Of a stretch of DNA of 36,688 nt, positions 7,791 to 17,751 are shown piece by piece. Where the stretch lies: assembly GCA_005883955.1 (NCBI GenBank), contig VAXH01000073.1, positions 1 to 36,688 on the forward strand. The letters are read 5' to 3'. The notes beneath the pieces were generated by a model, which saw only the letters and a list, made by a program, of their open reading frames with translations, was not told the origin of the DNA and did not search any database. Every line of letters begins with the position of its first letter. Position 1 is the stretch's first letter. A program made the position numbers and the translations under genes. The DNA comes from Actinomycetota bacterium (GTDB taxonomy: Bacteria > Actinomycetota > Thermoleophilia > Gaiellales > Gaiellaceae).

Positions 7791-8631
7791 AGGCGATCAA
7801 CGTCACGCGCATGCCGACGCTGAAGCTGAGCAGCGTCGTCCTGGCTGCCTTGCCCGCGAAGGTGTAGAGGAGGAGCGCCTGCTCGGTGCCGATCCCCGAC
7901 GGGCTGATCGGAAACAGCACGGCGAGGCTCTGCGTCACCTGGACGAGGATCGCGTTGTGCAGCGTCGCGGGCACGTGGAAAGCGCGGAGGAAGAAGAAGA
8001 TCATCGTCAGGCGCAGACACCAATCGGCTGCCTGCCAGACCGCGACGCGGCGGAGGTAGGTCGTCTTCTCGGAGAAGATCCGGAAGCCGAGTCCGACGCG
8101 CTGCCAGAAGCCGATCAGCTGCTCGGCGAACCACAGGAGCAGCAAGAGCGAGAGCAGCAGAATCGCACCGAGCACGATCAGGGTCCCGCGGATGTGCGCG
8201 AAGAACCAGTGGAAGTCGAAGGCGTTCAAGTGCGCGAGCACGGAGCTGCCGGGGAGCGCTCCGGTGGAGAGGGCGTAGACGATGAAGCCGAGCGCGACGA
8301 CGGAGTCGAACAGCGTCAGCGCGACCAGCGTCGAGGCAAGCGTCGGGTAGGTCGAGCCCTCGACGCGACGCTTGACGATGAAGAGCCCGACCGCGTCGCC
8401 GCCGCGGGCGGGAATGATTGCGTTGACGCCCACACGCGCGAGAATCGCCCCCCAGACCGAGCGCCAGCCCACGACCGACTCCGGGTACGCCGCGGCGATG
8501 ATGTTCCGCCAGGCGCGGCTGACGCACGCGACCTTCACGAACTGGCAGAGGAGGGCGATCCCGAGCGCCGTCCAGCCGACATCGGCTAGATGGTCGAAGA
8601 AGACGCGGATGTCGTGTAAGACCGCACTCAT
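7684..8631 (-). CDS. Lysylphosphatidylglycerol synthase-type membrane (flippase-like) protein
   Basis: A 315-residue polytopic membrane protein of the UPF0104/LPG_synthase_TM family, the membrane half of MprF and related flippases. Typical elements are ILARVGVNAIIPARGGDAVGLFIVKR (about residues 62-87), the mid-protein charged loop, and LFPISPSGIGTEQALLLYTF (about 243-262). It lacks a C-terminal aminoacyltransferase domain, so it is a stand-alone transmembrane unit; roles proposed for such proteins include glycolipid or isoprenoid-lipid translocation. It is convergent with the MFS gene and shares 107 bases with it. It lies downstream of pruA on the same strand after a 93-base gap. The specific substrate is unknown. 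Confidence 0.82.
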   Translation of the reverse strand: MSAVLHDIRVFFDHLADVGWTALGIALLCQFVKVACVSRAWRNIIAAAYPESVVGWRSVWGAILARVGVNAIIPARGGDAVGLFIVKRRVEGSTYPTLASTLVALTLFDSVVALGFIVYALSTGALPGSSVLAHLNAFDFHWFFAHIRGTLIVLGAILLLSLLLLLWFAEQLIGFWQRVGLGFRIFSEKTTYLRRVAVWQAADWCLRLTMIFFFLRAFHVPATLHNAILVQVTQSLAVLFPISPSGIGTEQALLLYTFAGKAARTTLLSFSVGMRVTLIAFNALLGFGAILTMLRTLHWRQRVEADRDAVAEHSP

Positions 8632-8684
8632 CGCCGCTCGTACTCTCGCTCGCTGCGCTGGTTCTTGCTCAGCCGACCTTCAGC

Positions 8685-8702
8685 GGCGACGCAAGCGATG
8701 CC
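8685..8702. repeat. Copy 1 of an 18-base near-palindromic repeat (variant)
   Basis: GGCGACGCAAGCGATGCC between pruA and the flippase-like gene. It is a variant of an 18-mer that occurs exactly (in opposite orientations) at 10822-10839 and 35119-35136. Possibly a short dispersed palindromic element; could also be chance in a GC-rich genome. Confidence 0.3.
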
Positions 8703-8724
8703 TTTGGCGTCTGCCTAGGCGCCG

Positions 8725-10338
<1,614 letters not shown>

Positions 10339-10346
10339 CGGCTCTG

Positions 10347-10362
10347 ATTCTAGGGATAGGTT
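10347..10362. promoter_or_regulatory. Back-to-back -10 boxes for pruA (minus) and ogt (plus)
   Basis: Within the 30-base gap between the divergent starts, TAGAAT (minus strand, 10347-10352) lies eight bases before the pruA ATG, and TAGGTT (plus strand, 10357-10362) lies six bases before the ogt GTG. The -35 regions would lie in the opposite gene, so the two promoters probably interfere. Confidence 0.5.
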
Positions 10363-10368
10363 AGGGGC

Positions 10369-10890
10369 GTGGCCGAGAGCGTCCGGTATCAGGTGGACGG
10401 CTGGGGTGTCGGCGAGCTCTGGCTCGATGGGCCGATGCTGCTCTGGCACGAGTTGCCGCGGCCGCGCGGTGATGTAGATGTAGGTGTACACCTACCTCAC
10501 TCGCTCGCCGAGCGAATCGCGGCGCACTTCGCCGGCGCAGGCGAGTCCTTCCGAGATGTCGAGCTCGACCTCGACGGCTACACGACGTTCCAGCGCGCGG
10601 TCGTCGAGACTCTGCGCGCCGTCCCGTGGGGCGAGGTCGTTACGTACGGCGAGCTGGCGGCCCTCGCCGGCTACCCGAACGCGCACCGCGCGGCCGGCTC
10701 GGTCTGTGCGCGCAACCGCTTTCCGCTCGTCGTCCCGTGCCATCGGGTCGTGGCCGCGGACGGGATCGGTCATTACGGCGCCAGCGGCGTCGAGTACAAG
10801 CGCCGGTTGCTCGAGCTGGAAGGCGTCGCTTGCGATGCCGACCTAAGGGCCGTGGCGGCTTTGTCGGCGCGGCCGTCTAAACCCCGCTGA
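10369..10890 (+). CDS. ogt: Methylated-DNA--protein-cysteine methyltransferase (Ogt/MGMT)
   Basis: A 173-residue suicide DNA-repair protein that moves the methyl group of O6-methylguanine to its own cysteine. The acceptor is C124 in the PCHRV motif. The DNA-binding helix region reads FQRAVVETLRAVPWGEVVTYGELAALAG, and RAAGSVCARNRFPLVVPCHRV replaces the more common RAVGxAxxxNP form, an acceptable variant. The N-terminal domain is degenerate, as in many stand-alone enzymes. GTG at 10369 follows a TAGGTT box. The C-terminal coding sequence contains one copy of the 18-base repeat (10822-10839). It lies 38 bases upstream of whiA on the same strand. Confidence 0.92.
   Translation: MAESVRYQVDGWGVGELWLDGPMLLWHELPRPRGDVDVGVHLPHSLAERIAAHFAGAGESFRDVELDLDGYTTFQRAVVETLRAVPWGEVVTYGELAALAGYPNAHRAAGSVCARNRFPLVVPCHRVVAADGIGHYGASGVEYKRRLLELEGVACDADLRAVAALSARPSKPR
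10822..10839 (-). repeat. Copy 2 of the 18-base near-palindromic repeat, inside ogt
   Basis: GGCGTCGCTTGCGATGCC is the exact reverse complement of the copy at 35119-35136. Here it encodes part of the ogt C-terminal tail. Confidence 0.3.
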
Positions 10891-10928
10891 GAGGAGGCCC
10901 GTGGAAGCTGCGCTAGGGCGAGGACGAG

Positions 10929-11846
10929 GTGTCTTTCTCTGAGGACGTCCGCAACGAGCTCGCGGCGATCGCGCCCCAGCGCGAGTGCGACCGGCAGGCC
11001 GAACTGTCGGCGCTCTTTCACGCCGCGGGCAGGTGGCACAAGCGGGCAGGCGGGGTGTCGCTCCACCTCGATGTGTCGAGCTCGGCGGTCGCCCGGCGAG
11101 CGTTCAGCCTGCTGCGGTCATTCGGCGTCGACTCCGAGATCCGGACCTACCGGCGCCGCGCCTTCGACCGCGCCACTCGCTACCAGCTCCACGTTGACGG
11201 AACCGCGCGTGCGGTCGGCATCCTCAAGGAGTGCGGCGTCCTTGGCGCCCGGCTGCAGCCGCTCCCACGCCCCCCGAAGCGGGTCATCGGTCGCGCATGC
11301 TGCCGGGGCGCCTACCTGCGCGGATCCTTGCTGGCGGCGGGGTCGGTCTCGGCGCCACCGTCGCCGCACCTCGAGGTGAGAACCGAGACCAGGGAGGCGG
11401 CGGAGTTCGTCGCCGAGGCAGCGGCCCAAGAGGACGTCGCCCTCACGGTGCTCGAGCGGCGGGATCACGCGGTCGCTTACGCGAAAGGGCTCGATCGGAT
11501 CGCCGAGGCACTCGCGCTCGCGGGCGCGAGTGACGCGGCGCTCGGGATCGACGAGCGGGCGGTGGTGGGGGAGACGAAGGGGCGGGCGAACCGGCTCACG
11601 AACGCGGACCAGGCGAATCTCGTTCGCACGAGCCGCGCCGCTCACACTCAGCTGGAGGCACTTCGCCGGCTCGAGCGCGAGGAGCGCTTGGCGGAGCTTT
11701 CGCCGCGCCTGCGAGAAACGGCGGAGCTGCGTCTCCGACATCCGTCGCTGCCGCTGCGCGAGCTTGCGCTCAAATGCAAGCCTCCAGCCTCGAAAGCTGC
11801 TGTTCATCGACGCCTGCAGAGGCTGATTCAGATCGCAGAAACCTAG
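10929..11846 (+). CDS. whiA: DNA-binding regulator WhiA
   Basis: A 305-residue WhiA, in actinobacteria a partner of WhiB in switching on sporulation/division genes, and in Firmicutes tied to division and metabolism. The N-terminal two-thirds is the degenerate homing-endonuclease (LAGLIDADG-like) fold; RACCRGAYLRGSLLAAGSVS (about 123-142) is the family landmark. NRLTNADQANLVRTSRAA starts the C-terminal part, and the helix-turn-helix lies in LPLRELALKCKPPASKAAVHRRLQRL. Start GTG at 10929 is preceded by GAGG. Adjacency to gap-pgk-tpiA matches the usual actinobacterial order, but rapZ and yvcK, which normally precede whiA, are not here. Confidence 0.95.
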   Translation: MSFSEDVRNELAAIAPQRECDRQAELSALFHAAGRWHKRAGGVSLHLDVSSSAVARRAFSLLRSFGVDSEIRTYRRRAFDRATRYQLHVDGTARAVGILKECGVLGARLQPLPRPPKRVIGRACCRGAYLRGSLLAAGSVSAPPSPHLEVRTETREAAEFVAEAAAQEDVALTVLERRDHAVAYAKGLDRIAEALALAGASDAALGIDERAVVGETKGRANRLTNADQANLVRTSRAAHTQLEALRRLEREERLAELSPRLRETAELRLRHPSLPLRELALKCKPPASKAAVHRRLQRLIQIAET

Positions 11847-12080
11847 TCCGGAAGCGGTCGTCGTATGCCTTTGGGGCCAGTTGAAACGACCCCGGCACAT
11901 TCGTTAATACTTCGAAGGGGCGGGTTCGCGCTCGTCCGGTGATGGATTCAGACCCCGTCCGTCGCCAAGGTCCGGAGCGCGACAATTGCGGAGGGGGAGG
12001 TCGTCCTCGGAGCTTCTCCTCCGGCCCGCCTCGTTGATTAGGCCGGCCGGCGACGAGAACGGTCGCGCGCAGCGTGCTCG

Positions 12081-13151
<1,071 letters not shown>

Positions 13152-14216
13152 TTGCGTAGACCGCGCTCGGTTCGCGACGCCGACGTCGTAGGCAAGCGCG
13201 TGCTCGTGCGTTCCGACCTGAACGTGCCGCTCGAGGACGGCAGGGTCGCGGACGAGACGCGGATCGAGGCATCGCTGCCGACGTTGCGGCTGTTGCTCGA
13301 GCGCGGTGCGGCCCGTGTGCGTGTCTGCTCGCACCTCGGGCGTCCGAACGGCCCCGATCCGGCGTTCACGATCGAGCCCGTCCGCGCGCGCCTACGCGAG
13401 TTGCTGCCCGACGACCGGATCGAAGTGCTCGAGAACACGCGCTTCGACCCGGGCGAAACGAAGAACGACGCGGCGTTCGCGCGCGAGCTCGCCGACGGTT
13501 GCGACCTCTTCGTCGAGGACGCGTTCGGCTCGGTGCACCGGGCGCACGCCTCCATCGTTGGCGTTGCCGAGCTGCTGCCGGCCTACGCCGGCCTGCTGCT
13601 AGAGCGCGAGCTGGAGGAGCTCGGCAAGCTGCTCGGCGAGGTCGAGCGGCCGTTCGTGCTCGTCTCCGGCGGCGCCAAGGCTGAGGACAAGCTCGGAGTG
13701 CTGCGCAAGCTCGGCGGCAAGGCCGACACGGTTTTGGTCGGCGGCAAGATGGCAGCCGAGATTGCTGCCCAATCGCCGCTAGAGGAGGTCGACGTCGAGC
13801 TGCCGGTTGACGTCGTAGCGGCCGCGGCGTTCGAGCCGGATGCGGAGGCGAGAGTCGTCGCCTTCGACCAAGTTCCGAACGGATGGCTGGGTCTCGACAT
13901 CGGCCCGAAGACGAGCGACCTCTTTCGTGCGCGGATCGAAGATGCGCGCACGATCTTCTGGAACGGCCCGATGGGCGTCTTCGAGTGGCCGCGCTTCGCC
14001 GGCGGGACGAAGGCTGTGGCCGAGGCGGTTGCCCGGGCCGACGCGTTCTCCGTCGTCGGCGGCGCCGACTCAATCCGCGCTCTGAACGAGTTGGGGCTCA
14101 CCGACCAGGTCTCCTGGGCGTCCACAGGCGGCGGCGCGGCGCTCGAGCTGCTCGAGGGCAAGAGCCTGCCCGGAGTTGCGGTCATCCCACAAGCAATGGA
14201 TGCGCCGCCGCGGTAG
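13152..14216 (+). CDS. pgk: Phosphoglycerate kinase, unusually compact
   Basis: A 354-residue PGK (1,3-bisphosphoglycerate + ADP to 3-phosphoglycerate + ATP), about 40 residues shorter than usual. Substrate and nucleotide motifs are kept: VLVRSDLNVPL, SHLGRPNG, LLENTRF-type VLENTRFDPGE, DAFGSVHRAHAS, SGGAKAEDK, WNGPMGVFEW, and STGGGAALELLEG. By family comparison two stretches are missing: about 20 residues between LRELLPDD and RIEVLENTRF, and about 25 residues between GGKMAAEIA and LPVDVV. Both are peripheral helices, so activity is likely kept. The TTG start at 13152 immediately follows the gap stop with no own ribosome site, implying translational coupling. Confidence 0.93.
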   Translation: MRRPRSVRDADVVGKRVLVRSDLNVPLEDGRVADETRIEASLPTLRLLLERGAARVRVCSHLGRPNGPDPAFTIEPVRARLRELLPDDRIEVLENTRFDPGETKNDAAFARELADGCDLFVEDAFGSVHRAHASIVGVAELLPAYAGLLLERELEELGKLLGEVERPFVLVSGGAKAEDKLGVLRKLGGKADTVLVGGKMAAEIAAQSPLEEVDVELPVDVVAAAAFEPDAEARVVAFDQVPNGWLGLDIGPKTSDLFRARIEDARTIFWNGPMGVFEWPRFAGGTKAVAEAVARADAFSVVGGADSIRALNELGLTDQVSWASTGGGAALELLEGKSLPGVAVIPQAMDAPPR

Positions 14217-14254
14217 CAGACCTCACTGCCGGGCATCGGACTTAACCCTCGCCA

Positions 14255-14260
14255 TAAGAT
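14255..14260 (+). promoter_or_regulatory. Probable internal -10 box TAAGAT before tpiA
   Basis: TAAGAT ends six bases before the GTG of tpiA, the same arrangement as before glpX (21785). It suggests tpiA-gpmI can be transcribed separately from gap-pgk as a leaderless message. Confidence 0.5.
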
Positions 14261-14266
14261 CGTTCG

Positions 14267-14956
14267 GTGCTGATCGCGGGCAACTGGAAGATGTACAAGG
14301 GCCCGGCGGAGACACTGGAGTTCTGCGCCGCCTTCGCCCCTCCAGGCGGCGTCGACTCGGTGCTCTGCCCGCCGTTCGGCTCGCTCGGTGCGGCGCTGGC
14401 GAGTGGGCACACGATCTATGCGCAGAACGTGCACTGGGCCGAGGAGGGCGCCTTCACCGGCGAGGTCTCGACGAAGATCCTGCTCGAACTGGGCGTCGAG
14501 GGCGCGATCGTCGGCCACTCCGAGCGACGGCAGTACTTCGGCGAGACCGACGAGACGGTGCGGTTGCGCGCCGAGCATGCGCTCGAGGCCGGGCTGCGCG
14601 TGATCGCCTGTGTCGGCGAGCTCGAGGCGGAGCGTGAGAGCGGAGAGACCGAGGACGTTCTCCGGCGGCAGGTGGGGGTTCTCTCGCCCCAGGAGAACCT
14701 CGTCGTCGCCTACGAGCCCGTCTGGGCGATCGGCACCGGTAAGACGGCGACACCGGAGATCGCGCAGGAAGCGCACGCCTTCATCAAGTCCTTGCTCGAC
14801 GTTCCTGTGCTCTACGGCGGCTCGGTCAAGCCCGCGAATGCCGAAGAATTGCTGGCCCAGCCGGACGTCGACGGCGCCCTCGTCGGCGGGGCCTCGCTCG
14901 AGCTGGAATCGTTCACGGCGATTTGCGAGACGGCGGCACGACTTTCCCGCTCGTAG
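14267..14956 (+). CDS. tpiA: Triosephosphate isomerase
   Basis: A 229-residue TIM that interconverts dihydroxyacetone phosphate and glyceraldehyde-3-phosphate. Catalytic residues: N6 and K8 in GNWKMY, H84 in VGHSERR, E150 in AYEPVWAIGTG; the phosphate loop is YGGSVKP and GALVGGASLE. At 229 residues it is about 20 shorter than common bacterial TIMs, the loss being in surface helices (for example between HAFIKSLL and VPVLYGGS). Start GTG at 14267 leads directly into MLIAGNWKMY. The 3' end overlaps the gpmI start by 34 bases. Confidence 0.96.
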   Translation: MLIAGNWKMYKGPAETLEFCAAFAPPGGVDSVLCPPFGSLGAALASGHTIYAQNVHWAEEGAFTGEVSTKILLELGVEGAIVGHSERRQYFGETDETVRLRAEHALEAGLRVIACVGELEAERESGETEDVLRRQVGVLSPQENLVVAYEPVWAIGTGKTATPEIAQEAHAFIKSLLDVPVLYGGSVKPANAEELLAQPDVDGALVGGASLELESFTAICETAARLSRS

Positions 14957-16401
14957 CCCTCGTCATCCTCGACGGGTGGGGGATCGCACCGGCCGGGCCG
15001 GGCAATGCGGTCGAGCTGGCTGACACGCCGGTGTTCGACGCGCTTTGGGCCCGCTACCCGCACACGACGCTCGAGGCCTCCGGGGAGGCTGTCGGGCTGC
15101 CGGCTGGACAGATGGGCAACTCCGAGGTCGGCCATCTGACGATCGGCTCCGGTCGCATCCCCGACCAGGACTTTCAGCGGGTGAACCGCTCGATCGCCGA
15201 CGGCTCGTTCTTCGAGAACGCCGCGCTCGTTAGTGCCTTCGAGCGGGCGAAGCAGCGTGGCACGAACGTGCACCTGCTCGGTCTCGTCTCCTACGGCGGC
15301 GTCCACTCGCACATCGAACACCTGCGGGCGCTCCTGAGGATGTCCGCGCGTCAGGGGATGGAGGAGCGCACCTTCATCCACGCCTTCACCGACGGTCGGG
15401 ATGTCTCGCCCCACGCCGCGATCCACGACCTGGCCGAGCTGCCGGACGAGAAGATCGTGTCCGTCTCGGGCCGCTACTACGCGATGGATCGCGACGGGCG
15501 CTGGGAGCGGACGGAGCGCGCGTACGACGCCATTGTCTCCGGCAGGCCTGTCTGGGGTCAGACCCCGGCCATGGCCGTCCAGGCCAGCTACGACCGCGAC
15601 ATCACGGACGAGTTCATCGAACCGGTCGCGATCGACGACCGTCCGCGCCTCGGTCAGGGCGACGCCGCAATCTTCTTCAACTTCCGGCCGGACAGAGCAC
15701 GCCAATTAGCGATCAAGCTTCTGGAGGCTGAGTTCGATCTCACAACCATGACGCGGTACCACGAGGACTTCGCCTGCCCGGTCGCCTTCGAAGAGCAGAA
15801 CGTCAGCGAGACGATGGCCGAGATCCTCGCCGAGCACGGTGCCCGCCAGCTGCACGTCGCCGAGACGGAGAAGTACGCACACGTGACGTACTTCTTCAAC
15901 GGTGGCCGCGAGGACGAATGGGCCGGCGAGACCCGGATCCTCGTTCCGAGCCCACGGGACGTGCCGAGCTACGACCACAAGCCGGAGATGTCAGCGGCGG
16001 AGGTGGCAGATCGCTTCGCCGCCGAGGTTGGCAAGGGCTACGCGTTCGCGGTCGTCAACTTCGCGAACCCGGACATGGTCGGCCACACGGGCTCGATCCC
16101 GGCGGTGACGAAAGCCGTCGAAACGACCGACGCGTGCCTCGGCGAGGTCGTCGACGCCGTCGAGCGCACAGGCGGCGTCAGCCTGGTTACGGCCGATCAC
16201 GGGAACGCCGAACAGATGCTCGAGGCAGACGGCACGAGCCCACACACCGCGCACACGACGAATCCGGTCCCCCTAGTCCTGACGAATGAACAGATGAGAT
16301 TGACGAAAAAGGGCGAACTCTCTGATCTGATGCCGACCGCGCTCGCGCTGCTCGGCTTTGCCCAACCTTTACAGATGACCGGGAAATCCCTGCTGAGGTG
16401 A
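14923..16401 (+). CDS. gpmI: 2,3-bisphosphoglycerate-independent phosphoglycerate mutase
   Basis: A 492-residue cofactor-independent mutase of the alkaline phosphatase superfamily, needing two Mn2+ ions and interconverting 3- and 2-phosphoglycerate. The metal-binding aspartate is in VILDGWG (D17) and the phosphoserine nucleophile is S67 in MGNSEVGH. HAFTDGRDVSP, FFNFRPDRARQ, NFANPDMVGHTG and VTADHGNAE are all present. The only in-frame start able to include LVALVILDGWG is TTG at 14923, which lies inside tpiA; the 34-base overlap indicates translational coupling. It ends the glycolytic run; the ECF sigma gene follows after 28 bases with its own promoter. Confidence 0.96.
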   Translation: MRDGGTTFPLVALVILDGWGIAPAGPGNAVELADTPVFDALWARYPHTTLEASGEAVGLPAGQMGNSEVGHLTIGSGRIPDQDFQRVNRSIADGSFFENAALVSAFERAKQRGTNVHLLGLVSYGGVHSHIEHLRALLRMSARQGMEERTFIHAFTDGRDVSPHAAIHDLAELPDEKIVSVSGRYYAMDRDGRWERTERAYDAIVSGRPVWGQTPAMAVQASYDRDITDEFIEPVAIDDRPRLGQGDAAIFFNFRPDRARQLAIKLLEAEFDLTTMTRYHEDFACPVAFEEQNVSETMAEILAEHGARQLHVAETEKYAHVTYFFNGGREDEWAGETRILVPSPRDVPSYDHKPEMSAAEVADRFAAEVGKGYAFAVVNFANPDMVGHTGSIPAVTKAVETTDACLGEVVDAVERTGGVSLVTADHGNAEQMLEADGTSPHTAHTTNPVPLVLTNEQMRLTKKGELSDLMPTALALLGFAQPLQMTGKSLLR

Positions 16402-16414
16402 GGAAGACCCGGGC

Positions 16415-16420
16415 TATACT
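16415..16420 (+). promoter_or_regulatory. Probable -10 box TATACT of the sigma-factor gene
   Basis: TATACT is nearly the TATAAT consensus and stands out in this GC-rich DNA. It ends nine bases before the TTG at 16430. No good TTGACA is seen 16-18 bases upstream. Confidence 0.5.
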
Positions 16421-16429
16421 CGTGCGGCT

Positions 16430-17014
16430 TTGGCACTAGCCCAGCCAGATTTCGGCGTTCTCCGCAAGGCACAGCGGGGCGACGAGCGAGCGTTCTCGCT
16501 GATCGTGCGGGCATACGAAGTACCGGTCTTCAACTACGTCATGCGCCTCGTCGGCGACCGGGCGCTGGCGGAGGATCTGACCCAGGAAGTGTTCATTCGT
16601 GTCTTCCAGGGGCTGCCGAAGTTCTCGCTCCGGTCGAAGTTCACGACCTGGCTCTTCCAGGTGACGAAGAACCGCGTCCTCGACGAGCTCCGTGCCAGCG
16701 AGCGGCGGCCGCGAGCGCTGGTCGCGATCGACGACGCGCCGCAGCTCGAGGTCGTCGACGCGCCGGTTGAGCAGGTCGAGACGATCTCGGCGCTCTGGGC
16801 GGCCGTCGATGGGCTCAACACCGACCTGAAGATGGCACTGCTTCTCCGCGACGTGGTCGGGCTCTCGTACAACGAGATCGCCGATTCGCTCGACACCACA
16901 CTCGCCACCGTCAAGTGGCGGATCTTCAAGGCGCGCGAGGAAGTGCAGCTCGCGCTCGCGAGCGAGGGAATCACTTTCGGCCGCGAAGCCGAAGTGATTC
17001 CGCTCGGGCGCTAG
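16430..17014 (+). CDS. ECF-family RNA polymerase sigma factor
   Basis: A 194-residue sigma-70 family factor of the extracytoplasmic-function type. Region 2 is seen in LIVRAYEVPVFNYVMRLVGDRALAEDLTQEVFIRVFQGL (about 24-62) with RSKFTTWLFQVTKNRVLDELR as the -10 recognition part. Region 4 is LLLRDVVGLSYNEIADSLDTTLATVKWRIFKAREEV (about 138-173), with a helix-turn-helix. No other start codon is available, so TTG at 16430 is used, just after a TATACT box. No anti-sigma gene follows: the next gene is convergent and overlaps by four bases. Its signal and targets are unknown. Confidence 0.92.
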   Translation: MALAQPDFGVLRKAQRGDERAFSLIVRAYEVPVFNYVMRLVGDRALAEDLTQEVFIRVFQGLPKFSLRSKFTTWLFQVTKNRVLDELRASERRPRALVAIDDAPQLEVVDAPVEQVETISALWAAVDGLNTDLKMALLLRDVVGLSYNEIADSLDTTLATVKWRIFKAREEVQLALASEGITFGREAEVIPLGR

Positions 17015-17751
17015 AGCCCTTCCTCCAGCCGCGCCGTCAGCGCCTCCGGCAATCCGCGCTCACGCATCTCGGCCTGGGTGCGGTCGATCGGGTAGTCGAC
17101 GCGGTGAAATGAAGCCGAACGACCAGGCTCGAGCATGAGGTAGGCGGCCCGCGGGTCGCCGTCCCGCGGCTGGCCGACCGAGCCGGGGTTCAGAAGCCAG
17201 CGCCCAGCGGCGAGGTCGATGACCGTGCCGTCCGGCGCCAGTCCGCCCCCGAGGTCTTCGCCGTCGAGCCCGATCGCCAGCGGCACGTGGCTGTGACCGA
17301 CCAGGACGAGCGGCGCAGTCGTCGCCTGCAGCGTCCACCACGCCGCCTCCTCGCTGAGGACGTACTCCCAGACCGGGTCGCGGGCACTGCCGTGGAAAAG
17401 CTCCACGCCGTCGCGCCGCGCGCTCGACTCGAGACCGGCCAGGAAGTCGCGCGCGCCGGCCTCCAGGACGGTCTGCGTCCAGCGCGCCGCGGCCGCCGCG
17501 TCGCCCGCGAAGTCGTGGATCGACAACGAGCCGAGTACGACGAGGTCGTGATTTCCGGCCAGACAGAGGTCGGCCCGGGCTGCAACCGCCCTGCAGCACT
17601 CGTTCGGCTGCGGACCGTAGCCGACGAGGTCGCCGAGGCACCAGAGCTCGTCCGGCTCCTCGGCCGCGACGGCGTTCAGCACGGCCTCGAGCGCGTGCCG
17701 GTTACCGTGGACGTCGGAGATGACTGCGACGCGGTTGCTCAAGGCCGCCAC
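17011..17751 (-). CDS. Metallophosphoesterase (YfcE/MJ0936-like phosphodiesterase)
   Basis: A 246-residue calcineurin-like phosphoesterase with the full metal-binding set: ISDVHGN (D13, H15), GDLVGYGP (D41), GNHD (N67, H68), then FHGS and VGHSHVP. This subgroup has phosphodiesterase or phosphatase activity on small substrates; the natural one is unknown. NPGSVGQPRDGDPRAAY is the usual C-terminal motif. Start GTG at 17751 has a GAGGA ribosome site; its 5' end overlaps the divergent M48 gene by 32 bases. Its stop overlaps the end of the sigma-factor gene by four bases. Confidence 0.9.
   Translation of the reverse strand: MAALSNRVAVISDVHGNRHALEAVLNAVAAEEPDELWCLGDLVGYGPQPNECCRAVAARADLCLAGNHDLVVLGSLSIHDFAGDAAAAARWTQTVLEAGARDFLAGLESSARRDGVELFHGSARDPVWEYVLSEEAAWWTLQATTAPLVLVGHSHVPLAIGLDGEDLGGGLAPDGTVIDLAAGRWLLNPGSVGQPRDGDPRAAYLMLEPGRSASFHRVDYPIDRTQAEMRERGLPEALTARLEEGL

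Noticed and set aside
10339-10491. 51-codon 5' extension of pruA
   Set aside because: Lies over the start of ogt and lacks P5C-dehydrogenase similarity; ATG at 10338 has a -10 box.
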